This document shows, piece by piece, positions 13,907 to 22,499 of a stretch of 41,681 nucleotides of DNA. The notes beneath the pieces were generated by a model. That model made no database searches and had not been told where the DNA came from. It saw only the letters and a list, made by a program, of their open reading frames with translations. The first letter of the stretch is position 1, and each line of letters begins with the position of its first letter. A program made the position numbers and the translations under genes. This DNA comes from Comamonas denitrificans (GTDB taxonomy: Bacteria > Pseudomonadota > Gammaproteobacteria > Burkholderiales > Burkholderiaceae_C): the NCBI RefSeq assembly GCF_017368815.1, contig NZ_JAFNME010000024.1, positions 1-41,681 on the forward strand. Reading direction: 5' to 3'.

Positions 13907-14213
13907 TTTGCCCCGTCCCGCAACGGTACCTGCGGGGCGCGTGGATATAGCCCGTGTGGATGCCACGACAGAGGCGGACATCGCTCGGCATATTGCCGAG
14001 GACGAGGCCCAGTCAAGGCAGGATGCCGCCCTTTTTGCGCAACGGGTGCGCAAGCGCCTGGGGTTGAGCCAGGCGGAGTTCTCTGCCCGCATCCACGTTT
14101 CGCTGGACACCATTCGCAATTGGGAGCAAGGCAAGCCCGCCCCCACCGGGGCGGCCAAGGCGTTGCTGCGGATTCTGGACAAAGCACCCGAAATGGCTCT
14201 GGCGGTGTTGTAA
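13881..14213 (+). CDS. HTH antitoxin downstream of brnT fragment
   Basis: This 110-residue protein has an acidic N-terminal half (VDATTEADIARHIAEDEAQS). The C-terminal XRE-type HTH (about residues 57-105) reads RKRLGLSQAEFSARIHVSLD followed by TIRNWEQG. HTH proteins of this type commonly follow BrnT toxins and act as antitoxin and repressor (BrnA-like role). The toxin upstream is truncated, so this is an orphan antitoxin. The frame is complete, with normal GC-rich codon use. It converges with livF, 21 nt away. Confidence 0.75.
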   Translation: MKTVRHKIDLPRPATVPAGRVDIARVDATTEADIARHIAEDEAQSRQDAALFAQRVRKRLGLSQAEFSARIHVSLDTIRNWEQGKPAPTGAAKALLRILDKAPEMALAVL

Positions 14214-14234
14214 GAGCGTGTTCAGCGCACCCCC

Positions 14235-14966
14235 CTACTCCCCCAAATACGCCGCGCGCACTTTGGGGTCGTGCAGCAGGTCGCGGGCGGGGCCTTGCAG
14301 GGTGAGTTCGCCCGATTCGAGCACGTAGCCGCGCTGGCTCACTTCCAGGGCGAGGCGGGCGTTTTGCTCGATGAGCAAGATCGTCACGCCTTGCTGGGCG
14401 ATGTCTTCGATGACTTCAAAGATTTTGTCCACCATGATGGGGGCCAGGCCCATGGTGGGCTCGTCCAGCAGCAGCAGTTTGGGCTTGGACAAAATCGCCC
14501 GGCCCATGGCCAGCAGTTGCTGTTCGCCGCCGGACAAGGTGCCCGCCGTTTGCAGGCGGCGCTCGGCCAGGCGCGGAAAGCGCTGGTACACCTGTTGCAG
14601 CTCTTGGGCAAAGTTGATTTTGTCTTGGCGGCTGTACGCGCCCATGTGCAGGTTTTCTTCAATGGTCAGCTGCGGGAAAATGCCGCGCCCCTCGGGCACC
14701 ATGACCAGGCCCTGGCGCACCATGGCGTGTACGGGTTGGCCCGCCAGGCTGCGGCCCTGGTAGTCGATGCTGCCAGCGGCCAGGGGCACCAGGCCGCAGA
14801 TGGCCCGCAGCGTGGTGCTTTTGCCGGCACCGTTGGCCCCGATCAGCGCCACCCGCTCGCCGGGGTGGACGTGCAGGTTGAGCTGGCGCACGGCGCGGAT
14901 GCCGCCATAGGCCACGTCCATGTTGCGGATGTCCAGCAAGGGCGTAGAAGCGGTGGGATGGCTCAT
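14235..14966 (-). CDS. livF: Branched-chain amino acid ABC transporter ATPase LivF
   Basis: This is the ATP-binding subunit of a high-affinity branched-chain amino acid (or related) importer. The 243-residue protein has Walker A GANGAGKSTT, the signature LSGGEQQLLAMGRA, and Walker B LLLLDEPTMGLAP, with the short C-terminus typical of LivF. It is last in the livJHMGF unit and overlaps livG by 4 nt. Substrate specificity cannot be read from sequence. Confidence 0.93.
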   Translation of the reverse strand: MSHPTASTPLLDIRNMDVAYGGIRAVRQLNLHVHPGERVALIGANGAGKSTTLRAICGLVPLAAGSIDYQGRSLAGQPVHAMVRQGLVMVPEGRGIFPQLTIEENLHMGAYSRQDKINFAQELQQVYQRFPRLAERRLQTAGTLSGGEQQLLAMGRAILSKPKLLLLDEPTMGLAPIMVDKIFEVIEDIAQQGVTILLIEQNARLALEVSQRGYVLESGELTLQGPARDLLHDPKVRAAYLGE

Positions 14967-15835
14967 GGTTGGGCGCTTTCTGCTGCAGAAGGATTGGACA
15001 AATTATTAGGAGCACTATCCGCTTGCTGTGCAAGGTCTTGCGCAGCTCCTTTACCTAAATATGCTTCAATCACGCGCGGGTCACGCTGCACTTCTTGAGG
15101 CAGACCATAGGACAGCACCTGGCCGTATTCAAGCACCAGCACGCGGTCGCACATGTTCATGACCAGTTTCATGTCATGCTCAATCAGCAGCACGGTGATG
15201 CCGTCGGCGCGGATTTTTTCAATCAGGGCGCGCAGCACCACCGTCTCGGACGGGTTCATGCCAGCGGCCGGTTCGTCCAGCGCCAGCAGGGCCGGGCTGG
15301 TGGCCAGGGCGCGGGCAATTTCCAGGCGGCGCTGGTCACCATAAGACAGGGACGAGGCCACCTCGTTGGCCACATGGCCGATGCCCACGTAGTCAAGCAG
15401 CTCCAGCGCCCGCGCTTGCACGCGGGCCTCTTCGTCGCGGGTGGCTTTGTTGCGCACCACCGCGCCCCACAGGCCCGCCTTGGTGCGCAGGTGCTGGCCG
15501 ATCATGACGTTCTCCAGCGCCGTCAGCGCGGAGAACAGGCGAATGTTTTGAAATGTTCGCGCCAGGCCTTTATCGGCAATCTGGTGGGGTTTGAGCCGGG
15601 TCAGCTCCACGCCCTGAAAGTTGCAGCTGCCCGATTCGGGGATGTACAGCGCGGTCATGACGTTGAACAGCGTGGTTTTGCCCGCACCGTTGGGGCCGAT
15701 CAGGCCGAAGATTTCGCCTTTGCGGATCTCAAAGCTCACGTCTTTCAAAGCCTGCAGGCCGCCAAAGCGCTTGCTCAGGCCCTGGGCCACCAACAGCGGC
15801 TCGCCGGTTTGGAGGGAGGATGCGGGGGCGCTCAT
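14963..15835 (-). CDS. livG: Branched-chain amino acid ABC transporter ATPase LivG
   Basis: This is the second ATPase subunit. The 290-residue protein has Walker A GPNGAGKTTLFN, signature LSYGDQRRLEIARAL and Walker B LLALDEPAAGMNP. The ending DRVLVLEYGQVLSYG...VIEAYLG is normal. About 29 extra residues follow (KGAAQDLAQQADSAPNNLSN and more), Ala/Ser/Asn-rich and absent from most LivG proteins. The DNA of that tail (about 15000-15050) resembles the dispersed palindromic element, suggesting an insertion that extended the frame. It overlaps livM and livF by 4 nt each. Confidence 0.93.
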   Translation of the reverse strand: MSAPASSLQTGEPLLVAQGLSKRFGGLQALKDVSFEIRKGEIFGLIGPNGAGKTTLFNVMTALYIPESGSCNFQGVELTRLKPHQIADKGLARTFQNIRLFSALTALENVMIGQHLRTKAGLWGAVVRNKATRDEEARVQARALELLDYVGIGHVANEVASSLSYGDQRRLEIARALATSPALLALDEPAAGMNPSETVVLRALIEKIRADGITVLLIEHDMKLVMNMCDRVLVLEYGQVLSYGLPQEVQRDPRVIEAYLGKGAAQDLAQQADSAPNNLSNPSAAESAQP

Positions 15836-16926
15836 GCGGGCTGCTCCTTACCACGGTTGAGTTCGCGCTTGCGCACTTGCGAGGGCCACAGCCCCTCGGG
15901 CCGGAAGATCATGATGGCCACCATGGCCACGCCAAACAGCAGCATGCGGATGCCGTCGGGGTCAATCACCACTTCGCCAAACAGCGTTTCTTGCAGCGGC
16001 ACGACGATGCTGCGCAGCACCTCCGGAAAGATCGAGAGCAAGATGGCCCCGGCCACCACGCCCGGCACATGGCCCATGCCGCCCAGCACCACCATGCACA
16101 GGATGGCGATGGATTCGGTCAGGCCAAAGCTTTCGGGGCTGACAAAGCCTTGCATCGAGGCAAACAAACACCCCGCCACGCCGCCAAAGCTGGCCCCCAT
16201 GCCAAAGGCCATCAGCTTGATGCTGCGGGTGTTGATGCCCATGGCCTTGGCGGCCACTTCGTCCTCGCGCACGGCTTCCCAGGCGCGGCCCACGCGCGAG
16301 TTTTGCAGGCGAATGCAGACAAAGATGATGAGGATGACCAGCGCCAGCAGCAGGTAGTAGTACTTTTCTGGGCCGGTGATGCGAAAGCCCAAAATCGTCT
16401 CAGGGCGGCCCAGCGCCCATTCACCGATTTTGAAGGTATCGACCCGATTGATGCCCTGGGGGCCGTTGGTGATGTTCACCGGCGCATCCAGGTTGTTCAT
16501 GAAGATGCGGATGATCTCGCCAAAGCCCAGCGTCACAATCGCCAGGTAATCGCCGCGCAGCTTGAGCACCGGAAAGCCCAGCGCAATCCCCGCCGCCGCC
16601 GCCAGCGCCACACCGATGGGCAGCACCATCCAAAACGGCAGGTGCAGATCAAAATGCGGCGAAGCCAGCAGCGCCCAGGCATAGGCCCCCACGGCATAAA
16701 AGGCGATGTAACCCAAATCCAGCAGCCCGGCAAAGCCAACCACAATGTTCAGCCCCAGAGCCAGCATCACGTACAGCAGGGCAAAGTTCAGGATGCGAAT
16801 CCAGCCCTGCCCGGCCGTGGCCCCCAGCAAAAAGGGCAGCACCAACAGCACCGCGCCAATGGCAAAGGCCCCCAGCCAAACTTTGGCCGGTGTGCGGTCT
16901 TGGGAAGTGGAAAGTGTGTGCTTCAT
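15832..16926 (-). CDS. livM: Branched-chain amino acid ABC transporter permease LivM
   Basis: This is a membrane permease of the Liv importer. The 364-residue protein has 8-10 hydrophobic segments and family blocks YVMLALGLNIVVGFAGLLDL near the N-terminus, then LRGDYLAIVTLGFGEIIRI, NGPQGI, and AWEAVREDEVAAKAMGIN (the ATPase-contact loop). The Lys/Arg-rich C-terminus ends KELNRGKEQPA. It overlaps livH and livG by ATGA-type 4-nt overlaps. Confidence 0.94.
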   Translation of the reverse strand: MKHTLSTSQDRTPAKVWLGAFAIGAVLLVLPFLLGATAGQGWIRILNFALLYVMLALGLNIVVGFAGLLDLGYIAFYAVGAYAWALLASPHFDLHLPFWMVLPIGVALAAAAGIALGFPVLKLRGDYLAIVTLGFGEIIRIFMNNLDAPVNITNGPQGINRVDTFKIGEWALGRPETILGFRITGPEKYYYLLLALVILIIFVCIRLQNSRVGRAWEAVREDEVAAKAMGINTRSIKLMAFGMGASFGGVAGCLFASMQGFVSPESFGLTESIAILCMVVLGGMGHVPGVVAGAILLSIFPEVLRSIVVPLQETLFGEVVIDPDGIRMLLFGVAMVAIMIFRPEGLWPSQVRKRELNRGKEQPA

Positions 16927-17852
16927 GCGCGGTCTCCCGAACGTTCACCCAGCAGGCCCGAGGGGCGAAAAATCAACACCACCACCAGCACGATGAAGCT
17001 AAACACGTCTTGGTAATGGCTGCCAAACACGCCATTGGTCAGGTTGCCGACATAGCCCGAGCCCAGCGCCTCGATCAGCCCCAGCAGCAAGCCGCCCAGC
17101 ATGGCACCGCCCAGGTTGCCAATGCCGCCCAGCACGGCAGCGGTAAAGGCTTTCAGGCCCAGCATGAAGCCCATGGTGTACTGGGCCACGCCGTAGTAGC
17201 TGGTAATCATCACCCCGGCCACCGCGGCCAGGGCCGAGCCAATCAAAAACGCTGCCGAAATCACGGTGTTGATGTTCACCCCCATCAGCCCGGCCACTTC
17301 GCGGTTTTGCGCTGTGGCGCGCATGGCCATGCCCAGGCGGGTTTTGTGAACCAGCAGCAGCAAGGCGGCCATGATCAGCGCCGAGCCCAGCATGATCACA
17401 ATCTGCAGCAGGCTCAGGCGGGCATCGCCCAGCTGGAACACGCTGGGCTGCGCCAGCTGGGGAAAGTTCAAGTAGTTGCGGCCCCAGAACATCATGGCCA
17501 CGTTCTGAATGATGATGGACACGCCAATGGCCGTAATCAGCGCCGCCAGCCGGGGCGCACGGCGCAGGGGACGGTAGGCGATGCGCTCGGCCGTCCAGCC
17601 CAGCGCCATGCACACGGGAATCGACACCACCAGCGCTGCGCCAATGGCCACAATGGCCGACACATCGCCGTAGTGGCCCACCAGCGCCAGCACGATGCTG
17701 GTGGCCACCATCGCACCCACCATCACCACGTCGCCGTGGGCAAAGTTGATCAGCCCGATGATGCCGTACACCATGGTGTAGCCCAGCGCCACCAGCGCGT
17801 ACACGCTGCCGGCGGTCAGGCCATTAATAATTTGTTGGAGAAAAATATCCAT
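16923..17852 (-). CDS. livH: Branched-chain amino acid ABC transporter permease LivH
   Basis: This is the partner permease of LivM. The 309-residue protein starts MDIFLQQIINGLTAGSVYAL, the normal LivH N-terminus. It has many transmembrane helices, INFAHGDVVM, and the ATPase-contact loop AMRATAQNREVAGLMGVN. An upstream in-phase start (17975) would add 41 GC-rich residues and is unlikely. The gap to livJ is 129 nt and contains no clear terminator. Confidence 0.94.
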   Translation of the reverse strand: MDIFLQQIINGLTAGSVYALVALGYTMVYGIIGLINFAHGDVVMVGAMVATSIVLALVGHYGDVSAIVAIGAALVVSIPVCMALGWTAERIAYRPLRRAPRLAALITAIGVSIIIQNVAMMFWGRNYLNFPQLAQPSVFQLGDARLSLLQIVIMLGSALIMAALLLLVHKTRLGMAMRATAQNREVAGLMGVNINTVISAAFLIGSALAAVAGVMITSYYGVAQYTMGFMLGLKAFTAAVLGGIGNLGGAMLGGLLLGLIEALGSGYVGNLTNGVFGSHYQDVFSFIVLVVVLIFRPSGLLGERSGDRA

Positions 17853-17981
17853 GACAGTCGCGCCGCACGGCGGGGTCAGGCCAAGGGAAACAGGCTGGGG
17901 GTGAGAGCCACAACAGCACACCCACCCCCAGCCCGAAGAACCTGCGGCAGCGTCAGCACCGCAGGCAAATGTCAAGGGGAA

Positions 17982-19142
17982 TTACTTGGCCGAATCGACG
18001 ATGGTTTTCACCTCTTCCCACTTGCCACCTTTCACGGTGTAGATGGTTACGGCCACTTCGTTCAAATCACCGTTTTTGTCGTAGGCGATGTGGGCACTGG
18101 TGGCACCGCTGCGCTTGAGGTTGGCCAGCTTGGGCAGGTATTTGTCCGCCTTGGCCGAACCGGCCTGCTCCATGGCAGCGATCATGTTCCACGCGCCGTC
18201 ATAAGCGTAGGGGGCATACACGCCGGGATCGACCTTGAAACGGGCTTTGTAGGCGGCGGCAAACTGCTCGCCCTGGGCCATGGTTTTCAGTGGCACACCG
18301 GCCAGCGAGGCGTAGGTGCCGTTGGCCGCTTCACCGGCCAGTTTCAAGAAGGTGTCGCTGCGCGTCATCTCGCCCGACACCAGCGGCTGGGTAATGCCCA
18401 GGGTCTGCATCTGGCGGCGCATGGGGCCGGACTGCGCATCCAGGCCGCCAAAGAAAATCGCCTCAGCGCCCTTGGCCTTGATGCTGGTCAGGATGGCGGT
18501 GAAGTCGGTCGCTTTGTCGGTGGTGTACTCGCGCGCCACAATCTCGCCACCGGCGCGTTTCACGGCGGCAATCACCTGGTCGGTCAGGCCCTGGCCGTAG
18601 GCGGTGCGGTCGTCAATCACGGCCACTTTCTTGGCTTTCAAGTCTTTCACAATGAACACCCCCACGGCCGCGCCCTGCTGGGTGTCGCTGGTCATCATGC
18701 GGAAGGTGGTGTCATAGCCTTGCAAGGTGTACTCCGGCGAGGTGGCCATGGCGATTTGGGGGATGCCCGCATCGTTGTACACGCGCGAGGCGGGAATGGT
18801 GGTGCCCGAGTTGAAGTGCCCCAGCATGCCATGGACCTTGGCGTCGGCAATCTGCTGCGCCACCTGCACGGCGGTGCGCGGGTCGGCCTGGTCGTCCTTG
18901 GAGACCAGCACAAACTTGGCCGTATCGCCATCGAGCTTGATGCCCTTGGCGTTGGCCTCTTCCAGCGCCAGGGTCAGGCCGTTGCGCATGTCTTCACCGT
19001 AGTGGGCCTGGGGGCCGGTCAGCGGCGCAGCAAACCCTAAGCGCACGGTGGTTTCGGCCTGGGCGGTGCCCACCAGGCCCGCACAGGCCAGCGCGGCGCT
19101 GACGGCCAGAGTCTTGATCTTGAAAGCGGAAGAAGGGGTCAT
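17982..19142 (-). CDS. livJ: Branched-chain amino acid ABC transporter substrate-binding protein
   Basis: This is the periplasmic binding protein for the importer. The 386-residue protein has a signal peptide (residues 1 to about 29, ending GTAQA). The mature Leu/Ile/Val-binding fold follows (TTVRLGFAAPLTGPQAHYGE, FNSGTTIPASRVYNDAGIPQ, DDRTAYGQGL, FFGGLDAQSG). An AGGAG ribosome site precedes the ATG at the right spacing and fixes the start at 19142. It is first in the livJHMGF unit and so probably the most expressed. It could bind Leu, Ile, Val or related amides or amino acids. Confidence 0.93.
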   Translation of the reverse strand: MTPSSAFKIKTLAVSAALACAGLVGTAQAETTVRLGFAAPLTGPQAHYGEDMRNGLTLALEEANAKGIKLDGDTAKFVLVSKDDQADPRTAVQVAQQIADAKVHGMLGHFNSGTTIPASRVYNDAGIPQIAMATSPEYTLQGYDTTFRMMTSDTQQGAAVGVFIVKDLKAKKVAVIDDRTAYGQGLTDQVIAAVKRAGGEIVAREYTTDKATDFTAILTSIKAKGAEAIFFGGLDAQSGPMRRQMQTLGITQPLVSGEMTRSDTFLKLAGEAANGTYASLAGVPLKTMAQGEQFAAAYKARFKVDPGVYAPYAYDGAWNMIAAMEQAGSAKADKYLPKLANLKRSGATSAHIAYDKNGDLNEVAVTIYTVKGGKWEEVKTIVDSAK

Positions 19143-19288
19143 GCTGCGTTGCTCCTTGGTTGAAAAGATGCGCGATTGTAGGGAGGTGCAACCGAATGAA
19201 ACACTAGGGTTTTCCTGGTTTTTGCAAAACAGGCACAACCCTAAAAACCAAAGGTGCAACCCTACAGCAGCCATGGTTTTACCATTTA

Positions 19289-19380
19289 AGTAATAGCTAT
19301 AGCCGCTTGATATTTCAATGTTTTATTGTGTTTTTAATAAAAAAATCAATAACTGCAAGCGCAAACAGCTCTTATTTTAG
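19289..19380. repeat. Dispersed palindromic element, copy B
   Basis: This lies in the 320-nt gap between livJ and the TonB receptor gene. The left arm is TAATAGCTATAGCCGCTTGA (19291-19310) and the right arm CAAGCGCAAACAGCTCTT (19356-19373), around an AT-rich centre. The rest of the gap holds the livJ leader, with TAGGGTTTT and AACCCTA motifs at 19205-19255, and the receptor-gene terminator. Confidence 0.6.
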
Positions 19381-19388
19381 GAAGGCAT

Positions 19389-19424
19389 AAAAAAACCCGC
19401 GCCAGCCGGGAAGGCGTGCGCGGG
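19389..19424 (-). terminator. Rho-independent terminator of the TonB receptor gene
   Basis: CCCGCGC (19396-19402) and GCGCGGG (19418-19424) form a GC stem. On the minus strand the stem is followed by a run of seven T (19389-19395). It lies about 40 nt after the receptor stop codon. Confidence 0.85.
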
Positions 19425-19462
19425 AAGGAGTTTGCAAGAAAAATCAGTGGACTGGCAGCCGC

Positions 19463-21625
19463 TTAGAACTCGTAGGTGCCCGACACCCACAGGCGGCGGC
19501 CTTCCTGTGGATTGCGGTAGCGGTTGCTGTAGGCAACGGTAGCGCCGTTTTGGTAGGCGGCGTAATCCACAAAGTTTTTGTTGAACAGGTTGTAGATAGC
19601 CCCGTTCAGCACAAATTTAGGCGTTACCCGGTAGCTGCCGCCAATGTGGAACTGGGCATAGGCCTTGTAGTTGCCCAATGCCTGGGTGGCTGCATCGGTG
19701 GCCGGGTTGCCACGGTAGCGTTCGCTGCGGTATTCCGCACGGGCCCAGGCGCTCCATTGGGCGCTGGGTTTCCAATCGACGCGCAGGTTCACGGCGTGCT
19801 TGGGCGTGTCGGTCAAGGGCAGGCCGGCGCTGGCACCGCTTTTTTGCTCGCTCTTGGTGTAGGTGTAGTTGGCGCTGGTGCTCCACTGCTTGTTGAAGGC
19901 ATAGCGGCCATTGAGCTCCACACCGCGCGTGACGGCGCTGTCGATGTTGATCGACTGGCCAAATTCCGCAATCCCAGGCCAGTTGCCCACGTCCACGCAA
20001 CCGGGCTGGTTGGGGCTGGCGGCCCAGGAGCAGTTGGCCACCGGCTCGCCCGTGGCGATCTTGTCCTTGAATTTGTTGTTGAACAGGGTCACGCCCCCGG
20101 CAAAACCGCTGTGCTGCGCATCGTCAAAGTGAACGCCCAGCTCGGTGCTGCGGCTGGTTTCAGGCTTCAGGCCCGGGCTACCGATCAGCGGCAACTGCCC
20201 TTGGCGGCCAAAGCCGTTGATGCCCGGCGTGAGTTGCTCCACACGCGGGGTTTTGTAGCCATTGCTCACGCCGCCCTTCACCGTCCACTGCGGTGCCAGG
20301 CTCCACACCCCGTACACCCGGGGGCTGACTTTGCTGCCAAAGGCGCTGTGGCGGTCATAGCGTGCGCCCAGGGTGAGTTTGAAGGTGTCGGCCAGGCTCC
20401 ATTCGTCTTCGGCAAACAGGGCTTTTTGCGTAAAGTCAAATTGCACCGGCGCCACGCCATCTTGCATCTGGGCCTGCCAATACTGGCCGCCGAGGGTGGT
20501 CAGGTGGTTGCCCCAGGGCATGACCAGCTTGGTATCCAGCACCTTGCTGGTGGTTTCCAGTGTGCGCGGGGTGCCGGCCCCAGGCACGCCGGGGGGAATC
20601 AAGCGGCCAATGGTTTCGGTGGTGCTCTGCATGTAGCTGGTGTCCCACACACCAAAGCTGTAGCGCCCGGTGTGCGCCAGGCTCCACTGGTCACGCGTGT
20701 ACTTTTGCTCCGGGGCGTAGCCGCCGGTGCCCAGTGTGCCCAGCTGGCCGCGTGCGTTGTCGTAGGTCTGGCGGCCTGTCTCCACGTCCAAAATGATGTC
20801 GTGCTGGCGGTTGGGCGTGAGCGACAGGCGGGCACCAAAGGTGTTGATTTTGGATTTCACCGGGTTGGAGCCCATGGTAGGCACCACCAAACCACCTCCA
20901 TTGTTCACATAGGTGATGTCTGCGGCCTCACGGTGCGCCGTGCTGCCGCGCAGGGCCAGGCCCAGCAGGTCTTGCTTAATCGGGCCGCTCAGGTAGAACT
21001 TGCCGCCGTAGGTGTCGCCAAAGGCCGATTCTTCTTGCAAGCTGCCATCCACGGTGATGGAGCCGCCCCAGGTCTTGCCCACTTTGCGGGTGATGATGTT
21101 GATCACCCCGCCCATGGCATCCGAGCCGTACAGGGTGGACATGGGGCCGCGAATCACTTCAATGCGCTCGATGGCCGACACCGGGGGAATAAAGCTGGTC
21201 TGCGTGCCACCAAAGTCGTTCGGGGCCACATTGCCGGCCGAGTTTTGGCGGCGACCATCAATCAAAATCAGCGTGTAATCGCTGGGCATGCCGCGAATGC
21301 TGATGTTGGGGCCGCCGGTTTTATCGGTGCCTGCGCCCACGTCCACGCCTTCCACATCTTCCAGCGCTTGCGCCAGATTGCTCACCCGCTTTTCTTGCAA
21401 TTGCTCGCGTGAAATCACGGTGATGGAAGCGGGCGCTTCTTTGATGTCCTGCTCAAACCCCGCAGCCGACACCACCACTTCCGACAAGGTGGTGGCCGTG
21501 GCCGTCGTCGCCGCCTCTTGTGCCCCCACCGAGGCGCACACCAGTGCAGCAGCCAAGGCCACCCAGGTGCGCTGGCACTGAGCGGCGGGCCGCCCTCCCT
21601 GTCCTTGCAAGATTCCCATTGCCAT
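19463..21625 (-). CDS. TonB-dependent receptor, catecholate-siderophore type
   Basis: This outer-membrane receptor probably imports ferric siderophores using TonB energy. The 720-residue protein has a signal peptide (MAMGILQGQG...LVCASVGAQEA). A TonB-box-like segment (TLSEVVVSA) and a plug domain follow (NISIRGMPSDYTLILIDGRR; IERIEVIRGPMSTLYGSDAM). The 22-strand barrel ends in ...LWVSGTYEF with the C-terminal Phe signal. Plug motifs resemble FepA/CirA-type receptors. Start 21625 is chosen for the signal peptide; earlier in-phase starts give a poor leader. A Fur-box-like site lies about 120 nt upstream. It is followed by its own terminator. Confidence 0.88.
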   Translation of the reverse strand: MAMGILQGQGGRPAAQCQRTWVALAAALVCASVGAQEAATTATATTLSEVVVSAAGFEQDIKEAPASITVISREQLQEKRVSNLAQALEDVEGVDVGAGTDKTGGPNISIRGMPSDYTLILIDGRRQNSAGNVAPNDFGGTQTSFIPPVSAIERIEVIRGPMSTLYGSDAMGGVINIITRKVGKTWGGSITVDGSLQEESAFGDTYGGKFYLSGPIKQDLLGLALRGSTAHREAADITYVNNGGGLVVPTMGSNPVKSKINTFGARLSLTPNRQHDIILDVETGRQTYDNARGQLGTLGTGGYAPEQKYTRDQWSLAHTGRYSFGVWDTSYMQSTTETIGRLIPPGVPGAGTPRTLETTSKVLDTKLVMPWGNHLTTLGGQYWQAQMQDGVAPVQFDFTQKALFAEDEWSLADTFKLTLGARYDRHSAFGSKVSPRVYGVWSLAPQWTVKGGVSNGYKTPRVEQLTPGINGFGRQGQLPLIGSPGLKPETSRSTELGVHFDDAQHSGFAGGVTLFNNKFKDKIATGEPVANCSWAASPNQPGCVDVGNWPGIAEFGQSINIDSAVTRGVELNGRYAFNKQWSTSANYTYTKSEQKSGASAGLPLTDTPKHAVNLRVDWKPSAQWSAWARAEYRSERYRGNPATDAATQALGNYKAYAQFHIGGSYRVTPKFVLNGAIYNLFNKNFVDYAAYQNGATVAYSNRYRNPQEGRRLWVSGTYEF

Positions 21626-21742
21626 ATAAAAAACTTTCTCAGCCCAACAGCTGGTTTTGAAATGAAAAAATCTGAAAAAACCCAACAAAAGCCCCCGGCT
21701 TCTTGTGGGCCCGTCGTGCAATAGGGCGTGATTATTACGATA

Positions 21743-21761
21743 AATAATGCGAATCGTTCTT
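21743..21761. promoter_or_regulatory. Fur-box-like site between divergent genes
   Basis: AATAATGCGAATCGTTCTT matches the 19-bp Fur consensus (GATAATGATAATCATTATC) at 13 of 19 positions by hand alignment. It lies in the divergent region between the siderophore receptor (minus) and the DUF2946 gene (plus), consistent with iron repression of the receptor. Confidence 0.55.
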
Positions 21762-21897
21762 ATTTTGTTTGCGAAGCATGCAGAATGTTTCTTATTTGCA
21801 ACAAATTTCTATGACGCGTGCTTTCTTTTGACCCACGGCAAGCTTGTGCCCCCTGGCTGCCACACCCTGGGTAAAACCCTCCCCATAATGCGGGCCC

Positions 21898-22329
21898 ATG
21901 TTTGAGTGCCTGCGCCGCCGTCACCGCCACCTCCGTACTTGGGTACTGGGGCTGTTTGCGGCGTTGTGGCTGGTGGCCCTGTCCTCGGCGGCCCCCACCC
22001 GCATGGCGCTGCCCCTGCTGGCCAATGGGGGACAGGCCAGCTTCAGCATGGCCGAGATGGGGTTTTGCGGCATGCCCCCGCAGGCCGACGAATGGGCCGC
22101 CTGGCTGGGGGAAGACCCCGGTGCCGACCCATCCAGCACCCCCAGCGCCCACTCCCCGGCCTGTTTGCTGTGCATTGCCATGGCGGCACCCGGGCCGCTG
22201 CGCCTGCCCCTGTACCGCCCGCCGCTGCTCGGGGCGCTGCCCCTGCTGGGCAACCCCGATGCCCCGCTGCACGGCTGGCTGGCCCAGGCCCCTCTGCCCG
22301 CACGCGGGCCCCCTCTCCTGCACGGTTGA
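21898..22329 (+). CDS. DUF2946-like protein upstream of copper receptor
   Basis: This 143-residue protein has an N-terminal hydrophobic segment (TWVLGLFAALWLVALSSAA) that acts as signal or anchor. A Cys pair in HSPACLLCIAMAAP and a Pro/Leu-rich end with ARGPPLL follow. DUF2946 proteins with a C-x2-C motif are commonly encoded next to TonB-dependent copper receptors, as here, and may take part in metal handling in the periplasm. The family match is by pattern only. No good ribosome site is seen. The 170 nt to the receptor gene hold no clear feature. Confidence 0.65.
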   Translation: MFECLRRRHRHLRTWVLGLFAALWLVALSSAAPTRMALPLLANGGQASFSMAEMGFCGMPPQADEWAAWLGEDPGADPSSTPSAHSPACLLCIAMAAPGPLRLPLYRPPLLGALPLLGNPDAPLHGWLAQAPLPARGPPLLHG

Positions 22330-22499
22330 AACGCGGGCGCTCACGCGCTCAGGCCGCAGGCAAATCTTGCAGGTGGGCACGCAGCTGCCTTCGCAGCGCC
22401 CCTGCACCCGCACTGCCAGCGGCCCTTCTTGTTCAACACACAACGCTCCCCCGCAATGCCCGTACAGCGCGGCAGGCTGGAGCGTGGAGAGACTTGGTC

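Noticed and set aside
16890-19040. Very long plus-strand frame opposite livH/livJ (about 716 codons).
   Set aside because: It is the complement of strong Liv genes, His/Gln/Gly-rich with no domain.
19550-21412. Long plus-strand frame opposite the siderophore receptor.
   Set aside because: It is an antisense shadow of a clearly recognised TonB receptor, with no ribosome site or motif.
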